Shown here piece by piece: positions 46,425 through 55,058 of a DNA stretch of 64,000 bases; within the stretch, counting starts at the first letter, position 1; every line of letters begins with the position of its first letter. Location of the stretch: contig CAZIZT010000003.1 in assembly GCA_964544085.1 (NCBI GenBank), forward strand, positions 159,710-223,709, in the 5' to 3' direction. The notes under the pieces are model-generated. The model saw only the letters and a program-made list of their open reading frames with translations, was not told where the DNA came from and did not search any database. The translations under genes and the position numbers were made by a program. This DNA comes from CAZIZT01 sp964544085 (GTDB taxonomy: Bacteria; Campylobacterota_A; Desulfurellia; Desulfurellales; Hippeaceae).

Positions 46425-47310
46425 GGTGCGTGTAGACAATACGCTTGAGGGTAGACGTATAGATAGCGCTCTTACTGAAATGCTGGAGATATCGAGAAAT
46501 CAAATCCAGCGCTTTATATTGGAAGGTTTCATAAAGGTGAATGGTTTGCCCGTTAAAAAGAATTATCGTCTAAGGCCGGATGATACCATCGATGTGGAGT
46601 TCCCACCCCCATCTGAGGTGGCAATCGAGGCTGTTGATGCACCTATTGAGATTGTTTATATGGATGAGGATGTTGTTGTTGTGGATAAACCGGCTGGATT
46701 AGTAGTGCACCCTGGCGCTGGTCGAGAGCGCACAAGTGTGCTCTCTGCGCTGAAGTTTAGGGGGATAACCCTTTCTGAAATAGGCGCACCGTTGAGAGGG
46801 GGCGTTGTTCACAGAATAGACAAAGACACGAGTGGTCTGATTGTTCTTGCAAGAAATGCTCATGCCCATTTTATACTTGCAAAACAGTTTTTTTCCCATA
46901 CCATAGAAAGAAAGTATCTTGGTGTAGTGCATGGACATTTGGAGAAGAAAGAGGGGGTTGTTGATGCCGCGATTGGACGGCATCCGGTGAGGCGTAAGGA
47001 GTTTTGTGTGAGGGAGAATGCAAAAGAAGCCAGAACCGCTTACCGTGTACTGAGGAGACTTGCCGATTACGATGTTGTGGAGTTTAGACTCTACACAGGT
47101 AGAACCCATCAAATCAGGGTTCATATGAGACATCTGGGCCATCCGCTCGTTGGGGATGTTCTCTATGCTAAAGGCAGAAAGGATCCTATAGATAGACAGG
47201 CTCTCCACGCCTTTTTGCTTGGTTTTATCCATCCAGCAACCGGCAAAAACGTGCGGTTTTATTCGTCTTTGCCTGATGATATTAGAAGACTGATCAGGAA
47301 TGGAGGTTGA
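46405..47310 (+). CDS. rluD: RluA-family rRNA pseudouridine synthase
   Basis: A 301-residue enzyme with an N-terminal S4 RNA-binding domain (about 8-60) and a pseudouridine synthase domain. The catalytic aspartate lies in GVVHRIDKDTSGLIVLARN, and GRTHQIRVHMRHLGHPLVGD closes the active site. The S4 domain favours RluD (23S U1911/1915/1917) over RluA. It starts inside the pbp1A end in another frame. Confidence 0.92.
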   Translation: MRDSSVRVRVDNTLEGRRIDSALTEMLEISRNQIQRFILEGFIKVNGLPVKKNYRLRPDDTIDVEFPPPSEVAIEAVDAPIEIVYMDEDVVVVDKPAGLVVHPGAGRERTSVLSALKFRGITLSEIGAPLRGGVVHRIDKDTSGLIVLARNAHAHFILAKQFFSHTIERKYLGVVHGHLEKKEGVVDAAIGRHPVRRKEFCVRENAKEARTAYRVLRRLADYDVVEFRLYTGRTHQIRVHMRHLGHPLVGDVLYAKGRKDPIDRQALHAFLLGFIHPATGKNVRFYSSLPDDIRRLIRNGG

Positions 47311-47315
47311 TAGGA

Positions 47316-48542
47316 ATGAAAAAAATCGTTTTTCTCTTGATGACGATGTTTGTTTTGAGCTCATGTGCAACCGTATTTGGTCCAAAACCCACCGTTGTTG
47401 CCAATCTGCCTGTAGTTACAGGTGTGAAGGCAGAGGGTGGCATCAGGAGTGTTCGCATAAGCTGGAATGTGGTGAATGATCCGCGCGTGATTGGTTATGT
47501 TGTGTATCGGGCTACGAGCAAAAAGGGTCCCTTCAAGGAGATTGCAAGAATCAGGGATAGGTTCAAGAATGTGTATGTGGATAAGGGTGGCTTGTTATGG
47601 CATCTTGGTGATAATATGGATTACTTTTACAGAGTTGCGGTCTATTCAAAAAAGGGTGTAGGTGAGCCTTCAGCCATTGTGGTTGGTCATACACAGCCAC
47701 CACCCATCTCTCCAAAGAAGATTACCGCAACAAGCGGCTTGCCTCGTATGGTTACGATAAAATGGGCTCCCTCCAGCGACAAGAGTGTTGTTGCTTACAA
47801 TGTTTATCGCAGTCTTTCCCCTAAAGGTCCATTCAAGAAAATAGGCAGAGTAAATGGCAGGCTGAACACATTTTACATTGATAAGGGCCTTAAAGATGGT
47901 ACCACGTATTACTACTCGGTGACGGCTATAAACTTTGCCGGTGCAGAGGGTGATATACTTGCTTATGCTAAGGCTACAACGAAACCAAAACCAATGCCGC
48001 CCGGCCATCTAACTGCGAGAATTGCTGGTGCTGGTAAACTGCTTATATCGTGGTGGCCGAGTCTAACGGCTGATGTGGTTAAATACAGGATTTATAGAGG
48101 CTTAACTCCAAAATCGCTTACTGTAGTAGGTGAGGTAAGCTCGGCAAAGCTCAGCTACCTGGATAGCGGCCTTGAGCCTGGGACCACATATTACTATGCC
48201 GTTTCAGCAGTGGATAAGGATGGAATAGAAAGCCGATTGAGCAAGATAGCGGCGTTCAAAACGAAACCAAGGCCACAACCACCAAAGGGGATTGGTGTTA
48301 AACAGATAGGCGAGAATGCTATACTGATAACATGGGATAGGGGCTCCCCCGATACTGTTTCGTATCAGGTATACAGGCGCTACTACCTGATCATTACGAA
48401 GATGATTGCAAAAACAACCAAGACCCAGTACATAGACAGGGATGTAAAACCGAATACCACCTACTATTACTGGGTCAGAGCCGTTGATAAGTATGGTCAG
48501 GTTAGTGATCCCTCACCCGTTGTGAAGATCAAGACCCGTTGA
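47316..48542 (+). CDS. Lipoprotein with four fibronectin type III domains
   Basis: A 408-residue exported lipoprotein. The signal peptide ends in LSSCA, a lipobox. Four FN3 repeats of about 95 residues follow, each with the pattern of VxISW near the start and TTYYYxVxAV near the end (for example DGTTYYYSVTAI and PNTTYYYWVRAV). Such repeats mediate protein or glycan contacts in the periplasm. GGAGG lies nine bases before ATG 47316. It sits between rluD and comM; no enzymatic domain is present. Confidence 0.85.
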   Translation: MKKIVFLLMTMFVLSSCATVFGPKPTVVANLPVVTGVKAEGGIRSVRISWNVVNDPRVIGYVVYRATSKKGPFKEIARIRDRFKNVYVDKGGLLWHLGDNMDYFYRVAVYSKKGVGEPSAIVVGHTQPPPISPKKITATSGLPRMVTIKWAPSSDKSVVAYNVYRSLSPKGPFKKIGRVNGRLNTFYIDKGLKDGTTYYYSVTAINFAGAEGDILAYAKATTKPKPMPPGHLTARIAGAGKLLISWWPSLTADVVKYRIYRGLTPKSLTVVGEVSSAKLSYLDSGLEPGTTYYYAVSAVDKDGIESRLSKIAAFKTKPRPQPPKGIGVKQIGENAILITWDRGSPDTVSYQVYRRYYLIITKMIAKTTKTQYIDRDVKPNTTYYYWVRAVDKYGQVSDPSPVVKIKTR

Positions 48543-50053
48543 TGTTTGTAAGATTAAAGAGTGCTATTGTTATAGGTATTGATGCAAGGGGCGTGGATGT
48601 TGAGGTTGATGCTGCGAGAGGTTTGCCCTCAGTGAATATCATTGGACTGGCTCAGGGTGCAGCAAAAGAGAGTAAGGATCGGGCTCTCCATGCACTGGCA
48701 AACAGTGGAATAAAGGTTCCAGCCAGAAAAATAACCATTAACCTTGCACCTGCAGAGCTAAAAAAGCAGGGCTCGTTTTTCGATTTGCCTATCGCTGTGG
48801 GTTTGGCACGTTTGAGCGGACTGGAGTTTGATGTGGGCAATTATATCTTTGCCGCTGAACTCTCACTGGATGGTCGTTTAAAAAGGATTAATGGAGCTTT
48901 TCCCATAGGAGTTTACGCAAAACAGAGCGGGTTAAAGCTCATAGTGAGCAAAGAAAATGAAAGAGAGGCTGCAATAAGCGGTGCGATAACCTATAGTTTT
49001 GATAATCTACTTGAGGTTATCAATTTTTTGAAAGGGGCTTATACTGTTGAACCGGCGAGCACGGCTGTTGATACTGTTAAGGCTGCAGATTACGGTGTTG
49101 ACTTCTCTGAGGTAAAGGGTCAGCATAGGGCTAAACGTGCGGCTATGATAGCTGCTGCGGGGTTTCACAACATGTTGCTTGTAGGGCCCCCAGGAGCTGG
49201 GAAAAGCATGATAGCCAAACGTTTGCCCACTATTCTACCGCCTATGAGTGATGATGAGATACTACAAACTACAAAGATCTACAGTGTTCTTGGAATGCTT
49301 GATGAAGAAAGGCCCATTATGGTCACAAGGCCCTTTCGTTCACCTCACAGTACGACTAGTGATGCAAGCATGATAGGTGGTGGTGTTAATGCCCTTCCGG
49401 GCGAAATTACGCTCGCTCACAACGGCGTGCTGTTTCTCGATGAGTTTCCTGAGTTTAAGCGCAACGTAATCGAGGTTCTGAGGCAGCCGATGGAGGATGG
49501 TAAGATAACAGTTTCAAGGGCATCGGCAAAAATAACTTACCCAGCACGCTTTATGCTTGTGGCCTCCATGAATCCGTGTCCATGTGGCTACTATGGATCT
49601 CGAAAGAGGGAATGTACTTGCACAGTAGCCCAGATAAAAAAGTACAGAGCAAAAATATCGGGACCCATATTGGACCGTATCGATATACAGGTGAACGTTT
49701 CTGAAGTGGAGTATGAGAAATTGAATGATGAGGCGGAGGAAGCCATTGACTCGCAGACCATGAGGCAGACCGTAGAGAAGGTTTTTGAGATACAGAAGAG
49801 GCGTTTTGCATCGACAGATATAAGTTACAATTCTCAGATGGGTGAAAGTCAGCTGAGACGTTACTGCAAATTGGATGGTGAGTCCAGCATGATGCTGAAA
49901 ATGGCAATGGAAAGATTCGCTTTCTCTGCGAGGAGCTACTCAAAGATTTTAAAAATTGCTCGTACTATAGCGGATATTGAAGAGAGTCAGCACATTAATG
50001 CTCAACACATTAAAGAGGCTATATCCTATAGAATTCTCGATTGGGAGGTATAG
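48542..50053 (+). CDS. comM: YifB/ComM-family Mg-chelatase-like AAA+ ATPase
   Basis: A 503-residue protein. An N-terminal Lon-like domain (about 1-165) is followed by an AAA+ domain with Walker A GPPGAGKSMIAKR and Walker B LFLDEFPEF, then NPCPCGYYGSRKRECTC, a cysteine-rich zinc-like segment typical of the family. ComM is a helicase that extends heteroduplex DNA in natural transformation. The start is ATG in TGATG, overlapping the FN3 stop. The type IV pilus genes that follow support a link to DNA uptake. Confidence 0.92.
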   Translation: MFVRLKSAIVIGIDARGVDVEVDAARGLPSVNIIGLAQGAAKESKDRALHALANSGIKVPARKITINLAPAELKKQGSFFDLPIAVGLARLSGLEFDVGNYIFAAELSLDGRLKRINGAFPIGVYAKQSGLKLIVSKENEREAAISGAITYSFDNLLEVINFLKGAYTVEPASTAVDTVKAADYGVDFSEVKGQHRAKRAAMIAAAGFHNMLLVGPPGAGKSMIAKRLPTILPPMSDDEILQTTKIYSVLGMLDEERPIMVTRPFRSPHSTTSDASMIGGGVNALPGEITLAHNGVLFLDEFPEFKRNVIEVLRQPMEDGKITVSRASAKITYPARFMLVASMNPCPCGYYGSRKRECTCTVAQIKKYRAKISGPILDRIDIQVNVSEVEYEKLNDEAEEAIDSQTMRQTVEKVFEIQKRRFASTDISYNSQMGESQLRRYCKLDGESSMMLKMAMERFAFSARSYSKILKIARTIADIEESQHINAQHIKEAISYRILDWEV

Positions 50054-50079
50054 TTCAAAGGACACATTCGATGAGTTAT

Positions 50080-50092
50080 TTGGACTGTCCAA
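50080..50092. promoter_or_regulatory. Palindrome upstream of the pil promoter
   Basis: TTGGAC-T-GTCCAA is a perfect 6+1+6 palindrome, 46 bases before a TTGACA box. Its place in the gap between comM and pilM suits an operator for the pilus operon. It could also be a chance or short hairpin. Confidence 0.35.
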
Positions 50093-50137
50093 TATGTCAG
50101 AATAAGTTACAAAATTAACTACAACAGATTTTTTTGG

Positions 50138-50167
50138 TTGACAAAGGCTTTTTTTATGGTTTAGTAT
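50138..50167 (+). promoter_or_regulatory. Candidate sigma-70 promoter for pilMNOPQ
   Basis: TTGACA (50138-50143) is followed after 18 bases by TAGTAT (50162-50167). The -10 box is imperfect, but the placement 34 bases before the pilM ATG is suitable. Confidence 0.5.
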
Positions 50168-50200
50168 GTGGCTAAAAGTTTCTCTGGAGAGAGGAAACGA

Positions 50201-51247
50201 ATGGGTAAGAAGTCGCTGGTCGGTGTTGATATTGGCAGGCATTACACGAAGATTGTTGAGCTTGAGAATAAAAAAGGCATTGCTACGATAAAAAGAGCAT
50301 TCAAGGAAAGAACACCTGAAAATCTCTTCAGTGAGGATGAATTTGACAGTGATTTGATGACCGAGTTTCTTAAAAGCCTGTTTCAGGACTACAAGGTGCG
50401 GAACAGGAATGTTGCAATTGCTCTGAATAGCTCAAGGGTTATAACCAAACTTGCAAAGATGCCGCTTGTTGTTGATGAGGAAATTGAGCAGGCTGTGATG
50501 TGGGAGGCGGAGCAATACGCCCCTGTTGCCATGGATCAGGTGAATGTAAGTTACCAGATTATGAGCAAGGACAAAGAGAAGAATGAGATGCTGGTATTGA
50601 TTGTTTTGACAAAAAAAGAGGTTGTGGATTCATACGTGGATGCTTTTCATAAGGCGAGACTCAGGGTTCACCTGGTTGATGTCGATATTTTTGCCGCTGC
50701 GAATGCTCTTTTGAAAAACGAGCAGGATGTTTTGAACCGACATGTAATGTTGGTGGATGTGGGTTATTACTCAAGTAAACTTGTTTTTCTAAAACAGGGT
50801 ATCCCACAGTTTAGCAGGTTTCTTGAGTTCGGTTTCGGATCAGTCATAGAGGACGCAACGGACGTGCTCGAAATGCCTAAACAGGAGGCGTTTTCTATAC
50901 TTGAGAATATGGAAAAGGCAGATGAGTCGAAACGCTCCCTCCTTCTTTCTTTTCTAAAGGACAAAAGTGTTCGTCTTTACGGTCAACTTGAGAATTCCAT
51001 GAGTTTTTACGAAACGAATGTTTTGGATGTGGCTGAAGAGATTGAGGAGATATACTTCTGTGGGGCTTTTGGGGCTCTCTTTCCGTATATTGAGGATAGC
51101 TTTCCTGATGAGTTTAAAACAAAAGGTGTGCGGAGGTTGAACCCGTTTGGTGCTTTTGTGAGTGAGGTAGCTGAATTCCCGGATGTTGCAACGGAGGCTT
51201 CGTCACTGTATTCGGTTGCTGTTGGTTTATCGGTGAGAGGCTTATGA
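50201..51247 (+). CDS. pilM: Type IV pilus assembly protein PilM
   Basis: A 348-residue actin-like ATP-binding protein. The opening VGVDIGRHYTKIVEL, the segment EIEQAVMWEAEQYAP and MLVDVGYYSSKLVFLKQG match PilM. It docks on the cytoplasmic tail of PilN to build the inner-membrane alignment complex. ATG 50201 follows GGAGAGAGGA; an upstream in-frame start would place that site inside the gene. First of five coupled pil genes. Confidence 0.95.
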   Translation: MGKKSLVGVDIGRHYTKIVELENKKGIATIKRAFKERTPENLFSEDEFDSDLMTEFLKSLFQDYKVRNRNVAIALNSSRVITKLAKMPLVVDEEIEQAVMWEAEQYAPVAMDQVNVSYQIMSKDKEKNEMLVLIVLTKKEVVDSYVDAFHKARLRVHLVDVDIFAAANALLKNEQDVLNRHVMLVDVGYYSSKLVFLKQGIPQFSRFLEFGFGSVIEDATDVLEMPKQEAFSILENMEKADESKRSLLLSFLKDKSVRLYGQLENSMSFYETNVLDVAEEIEEIYFCGAFGALFPYIEDSFPDEFKTKGVRRLNPFGAFVSEVAEFPDVATEASSLYSVAVGLSVRGL

Positions 51248-51786
51248 TAGAGATTAATCTACTTAAAAAGGATAAAACCAGACGAAAGATAGATTTTAGC
51301 TCCTATTTAGGTGGAGCTATTGTGCTGTTTGTGGCGCTTCTTATTGTTGAGGTGGCATTTCTGGCTTATTATACGATGAGCTTAAATACTCAATACAATT
51401 CATTGAGCACCACACGTGATAAGTTAAGGAGTGTTGAGCGGGAGGTAAAAAGAATAAGGGCGAAACTAAAGGAAGTTCGGGTAATGACAGCTACCATCAA
51501 GAAGCTGGGACAGAACAGGGGAATGGCTTACAGAATCCTGAAGGATGTGGCTGATCTTATGCCCGATGGATTATGGCTTGTTAGACTCACAAAAAGGGAT
51601 AATGTATTGTTTATTGAGGGGAAAAGCTTTACCACTGAGGCTGTGGCTGAATACATGACAAATCTTGGTAACCTTAAATATGTGGCGAATGTGAGATTCA
51701 ATGGAAGTGGGCTGGTTCGGTTGCAGGTGCCGAAAAAGAGCGTAAATGTATATAAATTTTACATAAAAGTAACGTTGAAGGTTTGA
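51244..51786 (+). CDS. pilN: Type IV pilus assembly protein PilN
   Basis: A 180-residue bitopic membrane protein. It begins with MIEINLLKKDKTRRK, the PilM-binding INLL motif, and a membrane helix spans about residues 22-45. A coiled coil and a ferredoxin-like periplasmic domain follow. It forms the inner-membrane platform with PilO. Four-base overlap with pilM. Confidence 0.92.
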   Translation: MIEINLLKKDKTRRKIDFSSYLGGAIVLFVALLIVEVAFLAYYTMSLNTQYNSLSTTRDKLRSVEREVKRIRAKLKEVRVMTATIKKLGQNRGMAYRILKDVADLMPDGLWLVRLTKRDNVLFIEGKSFTTEAVAEYMTNLGNLKYVANVRFNGSGLVRLQVPKKSVNVYKFYIKVTLKV

Positions 51787-51788
51787 TT

Positions 51789-52352
51789 ATGGCTCTATTT
51801 GAGAACACCTCCAACTCTTCAAAGATAGCGGTTGTGATTGTTATAATGATCCTTGTTGGTGGTGGTTGGTACTACTTTTATTACATGGACATGGCTCAGA
51901 AGATAGATTCTCTGAAGCGAGAGATTGATACACTGTCTCGCTACAAAAGGGAGTTACCGGTTTTGAGGGTTAAATACAAGCAGGCTCAGAAGGAGTTCAA
52001 TGTATATAAAAAAGAGCTTCCGTTAAAGGAAGAGATTCCATCTTTGCTTGTTAAACTTACGAACATAATAAAGAGCCAGGATGTGTCTTTAGTTGCTTTT
52101 ACGCCCGGGAAGGCCATACCTAAAGATCTCTACTTTGTGAAGCCAATTAGTGTTAGGCTGACGGCAAACTATACGAGTTGTGGAGCGGTGTTTGAGGACA
52201 TTGCTCACATGAAACGACTTTTCAAGGTAGTAAACTTTTCACTTTCCGATCCCAAGATCATCAATACCCATAAGGTGCTTTTGGATGTGAAATTTGAAGC
52301 AGAGACATACTACTTCAAAAACAAAAAGGAGCCTGGAAAGAGAAGAAAATGA
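51789..52352 (+). CDS. pilO: Type IV pilus assembly protein PilO
   Basis: A 187-residue bitopic protein with a membrane helix at about residues 11-30, a coiled coil and a periplasmic domain. It pairs with PilN. The start at ATG 51789 is preferred over TTG 51783 because AAGG lies six bases upstream. It is flanked by pilN and a pilP-like gene, and pilP overlaps its end by four bases. Confidence 0.9.
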   Translation: MALFENTSNSSKIAVVIVIMILVGGGWYYFYYMDMAQKIDSLKREIDTLSRYKRELPVLRVKYKQAQKEFNVYKKELPLKEEIPSLLVKLTNIIKSQDVSLVAFTPGKAIPKDLYFVKPISVRLTANYTSCGAVFEDIAHMKRLFKVVNFSLSDPKIINTHKVLLDVKFEAETYYFKNKKEPGKRRK

Positions 52353-52765
52353 TAAGGCATCTGATTTTCGCTTTTGCTTTTTTCTTGCTTGTATTTGATT
52401 GTAATGCTTTTACAATAAAGTTGAAACGAGACCCATTTATGGATTTAATTAAGCTGCAGGAGTTAAAGGCGCAAGAGAATGTGGTAATCAAAAAGAACAG
52501 GAAAAATCAGGAAGAGGCTATTAAGCGCATGATAGAGTCAGTCGTCAATTCAATAACTGTGAAGATGGTCGTTTATAGCAAAGAAAATCCTGATATGGAT
52601 GCGGCTTTGATTGTGGGGCCATCCGGGGAGCCTATCGTAGTGAAGGCTGGATACAAGCTTTCAAAGGACGTATATGTGTACAAAATAACCAACGGAGGTA
52701 TCGTGCTCTCCTTTAAAACTCAAAAAGGAACAAAATATGCTACTGTGAGGATGAAAAATGAGTGA
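52349..52765 (+). CDS. pilP: PilP-like type IV pilus protein
   Basis: A 138-residue exported protein with a signal peptide (about 1-20) and a small beta-rich domain with YKITNGGIVLSFKTQKG. PilP connects the PilNO platform to the PilQ secretin. There is no clear lipobox cysteine at the usual place (FDCNAF is the nearest), which is a slight departure. The call rests on position between pilO and pilQ. Confidence 0.75.
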   Translation: MIRHLIFAFAFFLLVFDCNAFTIKLKRDPFMDLIKLQELKAQENVVIKKNRKNQEEAIKRMIESVVNSITVKMVVYSKENPDMDAALIVGPSGEPIVVKAGYKLSKDVYVYKITNGGIVLSFKTQKGTKYATVRMKNE

Positions 52766-55004
52766 AAGGTGGGTGATGGCCATGCTGAAGCCGCTTTTGA
52801 TGAGGATTATAACTGCTTTTGCAGTGATATTTGCCATAGGCTTTTCTGGAAATTCAGCTTTTGCTGCCGTGGCTGACTCGTATGAAATAAACGGAAGCAC
52901 ATTTGTTCTAAACTACACCTCAAAAAATGGTGTAACATACAACAAAATGCTCCTCGACAAGCCCTCACGATTGGTTGTAGATGTGATTGGTGTGGATAAA
53001 TGCAAATTCTGCAAACCAGGTATAATGGTGGTTGAGAAGAGCGCTAACTCGAAGATAAAGATGGGATACCATGACAGTAAAAAAGATTTTCTTTATAAAC
53101 TTTACAAAAAGCCAACACTCAGGATTGTATTTGAGTTTGATACGAAGAATAAGATTCCACAGTACAACCTGATGAAAAGCAAAAATAGGCTTATTGTGTC
53201 TTTTGCCGGTATAAGCAAAAAAGATACTATCATAGAGAGAGTATCTTTCAGAAAGTTTAAAAAATACGAGATGATTGTTGCTCTTCTTAACAAAAAGCCT
53301 GTTTATCAGGTTACCAAGAACGATGGAACCGTCTATCTCACGATTAAGGGAGCCGTTCCATTGAAGGCTGCCCTCACCGGCCAGAATGTATCTGGTGTTT
53401 CGGCTACCATAGAGTCTTTTACGGCGAAAAAAATAGGTTCTGAAATTGTTCGGTACGCGATAAAGCTTAAACCTTCAGCACACTTTTTAAAGGCCTATTC
53501 TGACAAACGACACATTTATCTGATCTTTAATTCTCCCGCCCTGTTGGCGTCGACGGGTGGTAAAAAACAGATTAAGCCTGCAGAGGGTGGTACCGGCGAA
53601 AGTGGTGGACTACCCAGAGCTGCAGCAACCTCCAAAGAGAAAGCGACCCCTGTTATCTCTGGTGGTACCTCTGAGAAGTCGAGTGTAATTATAAGCGCAA
53701 ACACGAAATTAAAGAAAAAGAAAAAGTATACAGGCAAGAAAATCTCGTTTGATGTGAGGAATGCCGATATCAAGGATATTTTCAGGGTTTTTGCAAAAAT
53801 CAGTGGTTTAAACTTCATAACAAGTGATGATGTCCACGGTACGCTAACCATGGAATTACACGATGTCCCCTGGGATCAGGCTTTTGATCTGATATTGCAG
53901 CAAAAGGGCCTTGTTGCAGAAAGGGAGGGGAATATCATCAGGATTACCACAGCTGCCAAGTATCAACAGGAAAAGAAGCAGGAGCTTCAGGCTATCAGGG
54001 AGAACCAGGCTTTGGAGAGAGCAAAGAATGCGGTTACGGAGGTTATCAATCTGAATTATATCACGCCGGATTATGCGATTAAGATAATAAATGACCTGCT
54101 ATATGGTAGACAGACTGGTAAGAATACTGTTGGCTTTATAGTGGCTGACGTGAAGAATAACTCCTTAATCTGTCATGATACACCAAAGAATATTGAGAAG
54201 ATCAAAAGGATCATAGCTGCAATTGATAGAAAGAAACGTGCAATAGAAATTGATGCGCGCATTGTTGAGATCAACAAGAGCTTCGAGAGGCAGCTGGGCA
54301 TTCAGTGGGGTGGTTCGTTTGAAAACTTCTATCAGGTTGCCTCATCAACGCATACCTTTATTGGTGTGGGTGGAGCTACACCCCCCACCAACCCCTTCAA
54401 TCCGGGGTTGCCACAAGAGAACTTTATTGTAAACTTACCAACAACGTTGAGTGATGCGCCGACGGCTGGGGTACTAAGCTTGCTTGTTGGCAAATCCAAT
54501 TACAATATAGATTTGAAGTTAACGGCTGGCGAGATCGAGGGTTATTCAAAGGTGCTTTCCTCTCCAAGGGTGATCACTATGGATAACGAGCCCGCCAAGA
54601 TAGAAAGTGGTCAGCAGATTCCTTACCAGCAATCTGCCGGTGCTTCTGGTGCAACAAGCGTGACGTTCAAATCTGCAACGCTGTCACTTGAGGTAACGCC
54701 CCACATCACAAACAATAACAAGATAATCCTCAAGATTAAGGTAAGCAAGGATTCAGCGGACTTTGCGCATGCCGTAAACGGAGAGCCTCCAATTAATACC
54801 AATAGCGTTCAGACAACAGTTGTGCTAAACAACGGTCAAACAGTGGTTCTGGGAGGCCTTATTCAGAAGACGAACCTTAGAACCACAAGCGGTGTACCGG
54901 GTTTAATGAGAATACCATTGTTGGGTTGGTTGTTTAAAACAAAGCGCTACTACAATCCGGAAAGTGAGCTGTTCATATTCGTGACACCTAAAATTGTTCA
55001 GTAG
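52758..55004 (+). CDS. pilQ: Type IV pilus secretin PilQ
   Basis: A 748-residue outer-membrane secretin. A signal peptide (ending NSAFA) is followed by an AMIN-like domain (about 40-140), a second beta domain, a Lys-rich linker, an STN domain (FDVRNADIKDIFRVFAKISG), a secretin N-domain and the secretin core with VVLGGLIQKTN and VPGLMRIPLLGWLFKTK. It forms the pore for the pilus and, in natural transformation, for DNA. ATG 52758 has TGAGGA upstream; ATG 52782 with GGTGGG is an alternative. Confidence 0.95.
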   Translation: MSERWVMAMLKPLLMRIITAFAVIFAIGFSGNSAFAAVADSYEINGSTFVLNYTSKNGVTYNKMLLDKPSRLVVDVIGVDKCKFCKPGIMVVEKSANSKIKMGYHDSKKDFLYKLYKKPTLRIVFEFDTKNKIPQYNLMKSKNRLIVSFAGISKKDTIIERVSFRKFKKYEMIVALLNKKPVYQVTKNDGTVYLTIKGAVPLKAALTGQNVSGVSATIESFTAKKIGSEIVRYAIKLKPSAHFLKAYSDKRHIYLIFNSPALLASTGGKKQIKPAEGGTGESGGLPRAAATSKEKATPVISGGTSEKSSVIISANTKLKKKKKYTGKKISFDVRNADIKDIFRVFAKISGLNFITSDDVHGTLTMELHDVPWDQAFDLILQQKGLVAEREGNIIRITTAAKYQQEKKQELQAIRENQALERAKNAVTEVINLNYITPDYAIKIINDLLYGRQTGKNTVGFIVADVKNNSLICHDTPKNIEKIKRIIAAIDRKKRAIEIDARIVEINKSFERQLGIQWGGSFENFYQVASSTHTFIGVGGATPPTNPFNPGLPQENFIVNLPTTLSDAPTAGVLSLLVGKSNYNIDLKLTAGEIEGYSKVLSSPRVITMDNEPAKIESGQQIPYQQSAGASGATSVTFKSATLSLEVTPHITNNNKIILKIKVSKDSADFAHAVNGEPPINTNSVQTTVVLNNGQTVVLGGLIQKTNLRTTSGVPGLMRIPLLGWLFKTKRYYNPESELFIFVTPKIVQ

Positions 55005-55058
55005 GTCTGGGCGTGCTAAATTTAAACAAAATCTATCGGATGTTAAGGAGTTGAATGT

